Source: DAOTUB01 sp034437455 (GTDB lineage: Bacteria; Chloroflexota; Anaerolineae; B4-G1). From it: DNA of 22,047 nucleotides. The DNA lies in assembly GCA_034437455.1 (NCBI GenBank), contig DAOTUB010000328.1, positions 1-22,047 on the forward strand, in the 5' to 3' direction. Both the position numbers and the translations under genes were made by a program. This document shows positions 11,821 to 19,102 of the stretch, piece by piece; the first letter of the stretch is position 1, and the number at the start of each line of letters is the position of its first letter. The notes under the pieces were generated by a model, which did not search any database, was not told where the DNA came from, and saw only the letters and a program-made list of their open reading frames with translations.

Positions 11821-14800
11821 ATGAAGGCCATACGATTGTTCATTGCCTCAATGCTTGGCCTGGGGTTGACCCTGGTCGTGGCGCACTTCTCGCTCACGGG
11901 GCAGGCCGCGCCGGATAATCCGGTGCTCGATCCGCCCCGCAACAGCCAGATCGCGCCGCTGACCACGACCGTCTCGATCACGTACGACGAGCCGATTAGC
12001 GCGGCGACGGTGACGAGCCGCACCTTTGCCGTCCACGGGATGCAGTCGGGGTTGGTGACGGCGACCCGCGGCGTCGCGAACGCGGGTGGCAAAATTATCG
12101 TGACGCCCACGCGGCCCTTCCACCAGGGCGAGCTGGTCTATGCCATCGCCACGACGGGCACGCTGAACATCACCGGCACGGAGCCGATCTCTGCTACCCA
12201 GTGGCAGTTCAATGCTGGGTGGGTCGTCTCTCGCTGCTTCGAGGGCTTTAGCCAGAACACCCAGGCCAGCCTGACCGGCGTGGAATGGGCCTCCGTGGCC
12301 TGGGGCGACTATGACAACGACGGCCTGTTGGACATCCTGCTGGCCGGGCACACTGGCGATACCCCCATTGCCCAAGTATACCACAACCAGGGTGAAGGCG
12401 TTTTTGCCGAGAATGCCGGGGCCAATCTCGCCGGCGTTGCCTACGGCTCAGCCGCCTGGGGCGACTATGACAACGACGGCTACCTGGACATCCTGCTGAC
12501 AGGCTACACTGGCAGCACCCCCGTCACGAGGCTGTATCACAGCCAGGGTGATGACACCTTTGTTGAAAACGTCGCGGCTGGCCTCACCAGCGTGGAACAG
12601 AGTGCTGTCGCCTGGGGCGACTATGACAACGACGGCTACCTGGACATCCTGCTGACAGGCTACACTGGCAGTACTGGCGTCGCCCAGGTGTATCATAACG
12701 AGGGCGATGGTACCTTTGTCGAGAACGCTGGGGCCAGCCTCACTGGCGTGAGTCGTGGTTCCGCCGCCTGGGGTGATTATGACAACGACGGCTGGCTGGA
12801 CATTCTGCTCACTGGGTGGTCGTACGTCAACTTGAGTAACACCACCAAGGTATACCACAACCGGAGCGATGGCACCTTTGTCGAGAACGCCGGGGCCAGC
12901 CTCACCGGCGTGAGTCATGGTTCCGCCGCCTGGGGCGACTATGACAACGATGGCTACCTGGACATTCTGCTCACCGGTAATGCGGGTACTATAGCCAGCC
13001 CCGTTCCTCTTGCCGAAGTGTACCACAACGAAGGTGATGGCACCTTTGTCGAGAATGCCAGGGCCGGCCTCACGGAAGTGTACCACAGCTCTGCCGCTTG
13101 GGGCGACTATGACAACGATGGGTGGTTGGATATTCTTCTTGCCGGGGACACCGACGTTGAGTACGTATCTCAGGTGTATCGCAACCAAGGCGACGGCACC
13201 TTTCAGGTGCTCGCCGAGACTGACTTTACCACCGTGGCTGAGGGCACGGCCGTGGCCTGGGGCGACTATGACAACGACGATCGGTTGGACATTCTACTGG
13301 CTGGATGGGCCGGCGGGGTTGCTGTCACAGAGGTGTATCACAACGATGACTGCTCCGCCGACATGGCGCTCGTCAAAACCGCCATGCCACAAGTCGCCGC
13401 GCCTGGCGACGCCATCGCCTACACCCTCGCTTTCTCCAACAGCGGCACATTGACCGCCACCCAGGTCGTCATCACCGACACCCTCCCCCCATCCGTAGTG
13501 ACGACTTTAGTCGTCAGCAGCGGCGCGGCGATCACCGATACCGGCGCCAGCCCGCCTTACGTCTGGCAAGTACAAGACCTAGCCCCTGGCGAGTCCGGCG
13601 TCATCACCATCACCGGTGTGCTCACCACGGGGTTGCCCTCCGGTTCCGTCATCACGAACACCGCGACCATCGCCGCCAGCGCGGACTGCGACCCCACGAA
13701 CAACGCGAGCGAGGCGACGGTGACCGCCGTATTCAACGATCTGAGCATCACCAAGGTCGCCTCGCCCCGTAGTGGCGTAGGCCACAACGGGACTAGGCCA
13801 GAACCGGTCGTCGCGGGCACGTCCCTGTTCTACACCATCACCATCGCCAACGAGGGACTCTCGACCTTCGACAACATCATCCTCTCTGACACGCTCCACA
13901 CCAGCACCACGCTCCAATACCTCGACCAAACGGACAACGTCACTGGCGAGTTCAGCGCGGGGACGCACTGGAACACCCACTGGTACGACCCCCGGCCCGG
14001 CGTCTATGGCGACGAGCGACTGGAGATACTGGATACCATCACTCCCACCGGCGTGTTCGTCTCGCGGCTGATCGACGCCCACAACGTCGTCGAATGGACA
14101 ACGCTTTCGTGGGTCCCTCGGCGGCCCTATTGGAAACCACTGCCAAACGACGGCGGGGCGGAGGTCGCTTACGACCTGGGCAACGCCGACATGACGGCCA
14201 ACCAGTTATTGCTGCACCTGGACGAGATCTCGGGCACGACGGTCTTTAGCGACACCTCCGGCCAGGGCAACGACGCCACTTGCCCTGCTATAATAAGCGA
14301 GACCTGCCCCACCGCTGGCGTGGTCGGGCGTTTCAACGGGGCGCTCAGTTTCGACGGGACATTGAGCCAGACCGCCGTCATCAGCGATGCCGCCGACCCG
14401 CTGCGCTACGCCATCGAGCTGTGGGTCTATCCGACGGTCGTCACCGACACCAGTTTTATCCTGCGCACCGACACGCCCACTGCTAGCGCAACCGCGGAGA
14501 ACTATTCGTACTTCCTGGGCATTGAGAACGGGCGCTTCCGGCACGCGGTGAACAACGGCCAGTACAGCGTCGTCGGCACGACGGTGATCTCGCCGAACAC
14601 CTGGTACCACGTCGTCGGCACGGCGGAAAGCCGCGGCGACATCAAGCTCTACGTCAATGGCGCGCGCAAGGCCCGGTTGAACCGGATCGGCGCGCTCTGG
14701 ACGGACGGGGAGTGGTACCGGCTCGGCTCGACCTACGGCCCCACCGGCACGTCGAGCTATTTCTCTGGCCGGTTGGACGAGGTGGCGATCTACAGCCGCA

Positions 14801-17800
14801 CGCTCTCCTCCGGCGAGGTCAATGACCACTACCTGCGCGGCGCGCTGCGGTTGAGCTTCCAGGTGCGCTCGTGCGACGCTTCTCTGTGTGCATTCACACC
14901 CTTTGGCAACGAGGTGTACTCCGAACAAAGCAACACGAGCCTGGGCCTGCCCTCCGTGACGCTGTCCGGTGTCCCGAACAACCGTTACTTCCAATACCGC
15001 GCCCTGCTGGAGACGGACGATCCCGATTACTCGCCGGAACTGGAGAGCGTGACTGTCGGCCCGATCCACCGGGAGGTGCTCGCCAGCCAGGGGAGTTGCG
15101 CCGCACTCGGCCCCAGCGTCTATACCTGCACCCTGGGGACGCTCGCTCCGGGCGGCGTCATCACCGTCGCCACCGAGGTGGACGTGAACCCCTCGGCGCT
15201 GGGCATCATCACGAACACGGCGACCATCTGGCCCGCCCCGCCCGACGCCGACCCGACGAACAACACCACCTTTGTCACCTCGACGGTCGTCTCGGAAGTG
15301 GGCATCAACATCGCCAAGTACGACGAATTGTACGGCGGCACCGACCCGGTGAACCCCGGCAGCCCGATGACCTACACGCTCGAAGTCCACAACGCCGGCC
15401 CCAGCACCGCCTGGGACGTCACGGTCACGGACACGCTGCCTATCGCAGTGATCAGCGTCTCTGCTCCCAGCAGTTGGGACTGCGGCGGCAGCGAGGGGTA
15501 CGACGTCGTCTGCACCACCGATCGGCTGCTCCCTTACACCTGGCCGGGCATCCTCATCACCGGCAACGCGCCGCTGGTGACGGGCACGATCACAAACACC
15601 GGCTGGATCACGGCGGCGGCGAGCCACGTCTACACCACCTCGAACCTGAGCGACACCGAGACGACGCTCGTCACGCCGCTGGCCGATCTCGCCATCACCA
15701 AGAGCGGCAGCCCCGACCCGGTCGACCCCGGCGAGACGGTCACCTACACCATCGTCGTGACGAACAGCGGCCCCTCGCCCGCGACGGACGTGATGGTCGA
15801 GGATACCTTGTGGACGGACGGCCTGGTGAGCTACCCCATCGCCAACGCGGACGCTCCGCGACCGAGCGATTGGATCTGCGACGCTCCGGGCGCGGTCGTG
15901 GTCTGCACGCTGCTGACCGGCCTGGATCCAGAGACGTCCGCCAGTTTCCAGCTCACCGTGACCGCGCCGCTGAGCGGCCTGATCGCCAACGTTGCGGTCG
16001 TCGAGGCGGAGCAGGTCGACCCCGACCATGAAAACGACGAGGCCTACGAGTTCGTCGCCGTGCGGCCGGTCGCCGACATGCACATCGGCAAGGCGGATAC
16101 GCCTGACCCGGTTTATGCCGCCGCGCCGCTCACCTACACGCTCACCGTCACGAACACCGGCTACGTGCCCGCGGGCGCCTTCACGGCCACGCAGGATTTC
16201 GTCTACGACCGCGCGATCCCGATCCGGGATGTGGGACGGGCCCAACGGTATCCCGCCAACCTGCACGTCGGCGGCGTGACGGGCGTCATCGAGAACCTGA
16301 CGGTGGTGTTGCACGACCTGAGCCACGACTATCCTGCCGACCTGAGCATCCTGCTCGTCGGGCCGGACGGGCAGAACGTGATCCTGATGTCGAACGTGGG
16401 CGGCGGCGTGGACGCGGAGGACGTGACGCTCACCTTTAACGACGCGGGCGTCAGCATGCCGATCAACGACGCGCTCACTTCGACCGTCGTCTACCAGCCC
16501 ACGAACTATGGCGTCAGCGCCGAGTTCCGGCCCCCGGCTCCCGAGGGCCCGTATGGCGGCAGCCTGGCCGCCTTCAACGGCGCCAGCCCCAACGGCCTCT
16601 GGCGCCTGTACGTGATGGATACCGTGCCCGCCATCGGCGGAGAGATCGCAGGCGGCTGGAGTCTCCACTTTACCAGCACGACGATGGACACGGTCACGCT
16701 GATCGACGATCTGCCTGCCGGACTGACGGGCGTGAGTGTAGCACCTCCTTACGACTGGTACTGCTGGGGCGGACCCGACACGCAGACTTGCCGGATGGAC
16801 GTCTTTGGGGTGAACGAGCCGGCCGTCTTTACCATCACGGCTACCTCTCCCATCACCGGCGGCGTGATCACAAACACCGCCACGATCACGTCGACCACGG
16901 CGGACCTGTGGCCCGAGTCGAACGTGGACACGATCACCACCACGGTCATCGCGGTGGCAGAGCTGGGGATCGTCAAGCAGGTAATGCCCGCCGACGTGGT
17001 AGAGCCGTCCGATCCGCTCACCTACACGCTGACGATCAGCAACGCCGGACCCAGCCCGGTGCCGGCGGCGGTGGTGACGGACGTCCTGCCCGCTGGCTTG
17101 ACCAGCGTCAGCGCGCCCGGCTGCGACTTTTCCGCCCTGCCGCTCGTGACCTGCACGCTGAGCCTGGCACCCGGCGTCACCGAGATCGTCATCACCGCGA
17201 ATGCGCCGATCACGTCCGGCGTGATCACAAACACCGCCGGGATCACCTCGACGGTGTCCGATCCAGATGCACTCAACAACAGCGCGTCCGTGACGGTCAC
17301 GGTGATGCGACAGCCCATCGCGGGCCTGGCGGCGATCAACGACAGCCCGACGATAGTAGGCCGCCCGACCTTCTTCACGGCCACCGTCACGGCGGGCAGC
17401 GACATTGTGTACGAGTGGGACTTTGGCGACGGCTCCACGGGCACGGGCGACTCGGTCAGCCACGTCTACGGGACGACAGGCGACTACACCGCCGTCGTCA
17501 CCGCCTCGAACAGCGTCAACCGCATGACGGCGACGACGCAGGTCTCAGTCGTGCCACAGCCCGTCTACCTGCCGCTGGTGATGCGCAACTTTGCCATCGC
17601 GCCAGACCTGGTGGTGGATAGCATCGTCGCCTCCGGTGGCGCGGTGACCGTCACCATCAGGAACCAGGGAGATGCGCCCGTCACCAGCGAGTTTGTGAAT
17701 GAGTTCTGGGTGGATGTCTACATCGATCCCGACACCGTCCCCACGCGAGTCAACCAGACGTGGGAGCTGGTCGGCGACCAGGGCCTCGTCTGGGGCGTCA

Positions 17801-18084
17801 CCCAGGATGCGCTGCCCTTCGAACCGGGCGAGGCGCTCACCCTGACAATGAGTGATGCCTACTACCGGCCAGGCAGGAGCCAGATTACAGGGACCATACC
17901 GATCACGGCGCCAATCTGGGCGCAGGTGGACTCGGCCCACGCCGAAACGGACTATGGCGCGGTGCTGGAGAATCACGAGATCACCGGAGGAGCGTATAAC
18001 AACATCAGCGAGCCGGTGTATTCGAGCGCGAGGCGTGAGAGCGGCTTACCTCAAAAACGGTCAAAGCTCAAGCCCAAGAAATAG
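11821..18084 (+). CDS. Giant multidomain surface protein (Big_5-like, 7 FG-GAP, DUF11 array, LamG, P-domain, PKD, CARDB)
   Basis: A 2087-residue exported protein. Signal peptide 1-29; Ig-like SbsA/Big_5 domain about 32-130; seven FG-GAP/VCBS repeats about 147-507, each with a Ca-binding-type DYDND(G/D)xLDILL loop; DUF11 about 511-636; a second DUF11 from 640, split by a region with a LamG/concanavalin-like domain (about 790-1010) and resuming about 1085-1155; DUF11 at 1160-1283 and 1287-1415; a fifth DUF11 from 1418 split by a proprotein-convertase-like P-domain (about 1456-1620); a sixth at 1712-1825; PKD about 1831-1912 (EWDFGDG); the motif VYLPLVMRN at about 1915-1923; CARDB-like about 1929-2070. 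It is probably a stalk-like adhesin or S-layer-associated protein, with no catalytic domain. GGAGG lies 9 bases before the ATG. The last about 15 residues look derived from a neighbouring IS remnant. Confidence 0.9.
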   Translation: MKAIRLFIASMLGLGLTLVVAHFSLTGQAAPDNPVLDPPRNSQIAPLTTTVSITYDEPISAATVTSRTFAVHGMQSGLVTATRGVANAGGKIIVTPTRPFHQGELVYAIATTGTLNITGTEPISATQWQFNAGWVVSRCFEGFSQNTQASLTGVEWASVAWGDYDNDGLLDILLAGHTGDTPIAQVYHNQGEGVFAENAGANLAGVAYGSAAWGDYDNDGYLDILLTGYTGSTPVTRLYHSQGDDTFVENVAAGLTSVEQSAVAWGDYDNDGYLDILLTGYTGSTGVAQVYHNEGDGTFVENAGASLTGVSRGSAAWGDYDNDGWLDILLTGWSYVNLSNTTKVYHNRSDGTFVENAGASLTGVSHGSAAWGDYDNDGYLDILLTGNAGTIASPVPLAEVYHNEGDGTFVENARAGLTEVYHSSAAWGDYDNDGWLDILLAGDTDVEYVSQVYRNQGDGTFQVLAETDFTTVAEGTAVAWGDYDNDDRLDILLAGWAGGVAVTEVYHNDDCSADMALVKTAMPQVAAPGDAIAYTLAFSNSGTLTATQVVITDTLPPSVVTTLVVSSGAAITDTGASPPYVWQVQDLAPGESGVITITGVLTTGLPSGSVITNTATIAASADCDPTNNASEATVTAVFNDLSITKVASPRSGVGHNGTRPEPVVAGTSLFYTITIANEGLSTFDNIILSDTLHTSTTLQYLDQTDNVTGEFSAGTHWNTHWYDPRPGVYGDERLEILDTITPTGVFVSRLIDAHNVVEWTTLSWVPRRPYWKPLPNDGGAEVAYDLGNADMTANQLLLHLDEISGTTVFSDTSGQGNDATCPAIISETCPTAGVVGRFNGALSFDGTLSQTAVISDAADPLRYAIELWVYPTVVTDTSFILRTDTPTASATAENYSYFLGIENGRFRHAVNNGQYSVVGTTVISPNTWYHVVGTAESRGDIKLYVNGARKARLNRIGALWTDGEWYRLGSTYGPTGTSSYFSGRLDEVAIYSRTLSSGEVNDHYLRGALRLSFQVRSCDASLCAFTPFGNEVYSEQSNTSLGLPSVTLSGVPNNRYFQYRALLETDDPDYSPELESVTVGPIHREVLASQGSCAALGPSVYTCTLGTLAPGGVITVATEVDVNPSALGIITNTATIWPAPPDADPTNNTTFVTSTVVSEVGINIAKYDELYGGTDPVNPGSPMTYTLEVHNAGPSTAWDVTVTDTLPIAVISVSAPSSWDCGGSEGYDVVCTTDRLLPYTWPGILITGNAPLVTGTITNTGWITAAASHVYTTSNLSDTETTLVTPLADLAITKSGSPDPVDPGETVTYTIVVTNSGPSPATDVMVEDTLWTDGLVSYPIANADAPRPSDWICDAPGAVVVCTLLTGLDPETSASFQLTVTAPLSGLIANVAVVEAEQVDPDHENDEAYEFVAVRPVADMHIGKADTPDPVYAAAPLTYTLTVTNTGYVPAGAFTATQDFVYDRAIPIRDVGRAQRYPANLHVGGVTGVIENLTVVLHDLSHDYPADLSILLVGPDGQNVILMSNVGGGVDAEDVTLTFNDAGVSMPINDALTSTVVYQPTNYGVSAEFRPPAPEGPYGGSLAAFNGASPNGLWRLYVMDTVPAIGGEIAGGWSLHFTSTTMDTVTLIDDLPAGLTGVSVAPPYDWYCWGGPDTQTCRMDVFGVNEPAVFTITATSPITGGVITNTATITSTTADLWPESNVDTITTTVIAVAELGIVKQVMPADVVEPSDPLTYTLTISNAGPSPVPAAVVTDVLPAGLTSVSAPGCDFSALPLVTCTLSLAPGVTEIVITANAPITSGVITNTAGITSTVSDPDALNNSASVTVTVMRQPIAGLAAINDSPTIVGRPTFFTATVTAGSDIVYEWDFGDGSTGTGDSVSHVYGTTGDYTAVVTASNSVNRMTATTQVSVVPQPVYLPLVMRNFAIAPDLVVDSIVASGGAVTVTIRNQGDAPVTSEFVNEFWVDVYIDPDTVPTRVNQTWELVGDQGLVWGVTQDALPFEPGEALTLTMSDAYYRPGRSQITGTIPITAPIWAQVDSAHAETDYGAVLENHEITGGAYNNISEPVYSSARRESGLPQKRSKLKPKK
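12298..13326 (+). repeat. Seven FG-GAP-encoding DNA repeats
   Basis: The conserved Ala-Trp-Gly-Asp-Tyr-Asp-Asn-Asp core begins at 12298, 12454, 12610, 12766, 12928, 13096 and 13255, giving spacings of 156, 156, 156, 162, 168 and 159 bases. All spacings are multiples of three. Units 2 and 3 are identical over 63 bases (12453-12515 and 12609-12671), pointing to recent duplication or gene conversion. Confidence 0.9.
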
Positions 18085-18150
18085 CGGCGGGCAGTGGTGA
18101 CACGTTGACTGCCTTGGCGGAACGCTGGAACCACAAAGCTGTTCTTATCC

Positions 18151-18347
18151 GAGTTCGTCAAGGAATTTGTCCCGCGCGCCTATCGGGAGCGGGCCACGCG
18201 AAGCGTGCGCGGCGTTGAGCGCATCTTTGGAATAGCGCGCCAGATGCTGGCACGCTGGATCATAAAGCCGCTGCTTTGCCTGACCTGGCCGACACTTTGG
18301 AAACGGCGAAAGCGGATGATGTGTTGGAACTGAGTGTGGTGTCCTAA
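18151..18347 (+). pseudogene. IS1-like transposase remnant, frameshifted and truncated
   Basis: One frame from 18151 reads EFVKEFVPRAYRERA...RGVERIFGIARQMLARWI, which resembles the helix-turn-helix part of IS1-family InsA-like transposases (REPEATED 'RGVERIFGVxRQTLxRWL' pattern). After a one-base deletion near 18260 the reading continues in another frame as KAAALPDLADTLETAKADDVLEL, ending at a TAA at 18345-18347 just before the catalytic DDE region would begin. A possible earlier piece in a third frame (AAYLKNGQSSS near 18040-18075) would overlap the end of the surface protein gene. No intact ends or flanking duplication were identified. It is a dead fragment. Confidence 0.6.
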
Positions 18348-18363
18348 TCGCTAATGGATAAAA

Positions 18364-19086
18364 TTAGTACCGGTCCCAATAGATGCGAGGAGAACGGGGA
18401 GGCGGCATCACATAAGGGCCACCTCCATCGCGAGGAGCGACAAGCCGGACGATCGCCAGCCCAAAGACAAAACCCCCGATGTGCGCCCACCAGGCCACGC
18501 CGCCGCTTTGAAAGACGTCGGCGGCCCCCAGGGCTAGAACGCCGTTGAACAACTGGGAGAGGAACCAGAAACCCAGGTAAACCAGGGCCGGAAGTTCGAC
18601 GAGGCGTATGAAGTAGAACACAGGGATGAGCGTGACGACGCGAGCGGAGGGGTAGAGCACCAAGTAGGCCCCCAGGACGCCCGCGATGGCCCCGCTGGCA
18701 CCCACTGTCGGGATGGACGAGCGGGAGTAGGCGAGCAGGTGGGCGCCGCCGGCTATCAGGCCGCTGCACAGATAAAACAGCAAGTAACGCAGACGCCCCA
18801 GGCGATCCTCGACGTTGTCGCCAAAGATGTAAAGGGCGAGCATGTTGGAGATCAGGTGCAACCACCCCCCATGCAGGAACATTGAGGTGAACAGAGGGAG
18901 CCAACCGCTCAGGCCGCCAACCTGCCAGAAATTGGTCGGCACCAGCCCGGCTGTCATGATGAATCGCTCCAGTTGCCCTGGGCCGAGGAGGCTCTCGAAC
19001 AGGAATACCAGCACGTTGAGGCCAATGAGCGTGATGTTGACGACGGGAAAGCGGCGAGCGGGTATGTTATCTCGTAATGGGATCAT
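18364..19086 (-). CDS. Rhomboid family intramembrane serine protease
   Basis: A 240-residue polytopic membrane protease with about six or seven TM helices. The catalytic serine lies in VGASGAIAG (S131), the catalytic histidine in AWWAHIGGF (H202), and the oxyanion HxxxN element is H77 and N81 in LHGGWLHLISNML. Such enzymes cut single-pass membrane proteins within or near the bilayer. The WR motif of loop 1 is not evident. GGGAG lies 6 bases before the ATG. The gene follows the HerA-like ATPase gene by 16 bases in the same direction, so the two are probably cotranscribed. The substrate is unknown; several single-pass exported proteins are encoded nearby. Confidence 0.92.
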   Translation of the reverse strand: MIPLRDNIPARRFPVVNITLIGLNVLVFLFESLLGPGQLERFIMTAGLVPTNFWQVGGLSGWLPLFTSMFLHGGWLHLISNMLALYIFGDNVEDRLGRLRYLLFYLCSGLIAGGAHLLAYSRSSIPTVGASGAIAGVLGAYLVLYPSARVVTLIPVFYFIRLVELPALVYLGFWFLSQLFNGVLALGAADVFQSGGVAWWAHIGGFVFGLAIVRLVAPRDGGGPYVMPPPRSPRIYWDRY

Positions 19087-19102
19087 CTTTTACTCCCTTG
19101 TT

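Noticed and set aside
12298..13326. Regular repeats considered as a CRISPR array
   Set aside because: The repeats are 156-168 bases apart, in frame, and encode FG-GAP modules; there are no short unique spacers or cas genes.
14206..17463. Open frame of 1085 codons on the minus strand within the giant surface protein gene
   Set aside because: It is antisense to DUF11/LamG/P-domain coding sequence. The translation is full of Arg, Gly and Asp runs without any domain, and there is no ribosome site.
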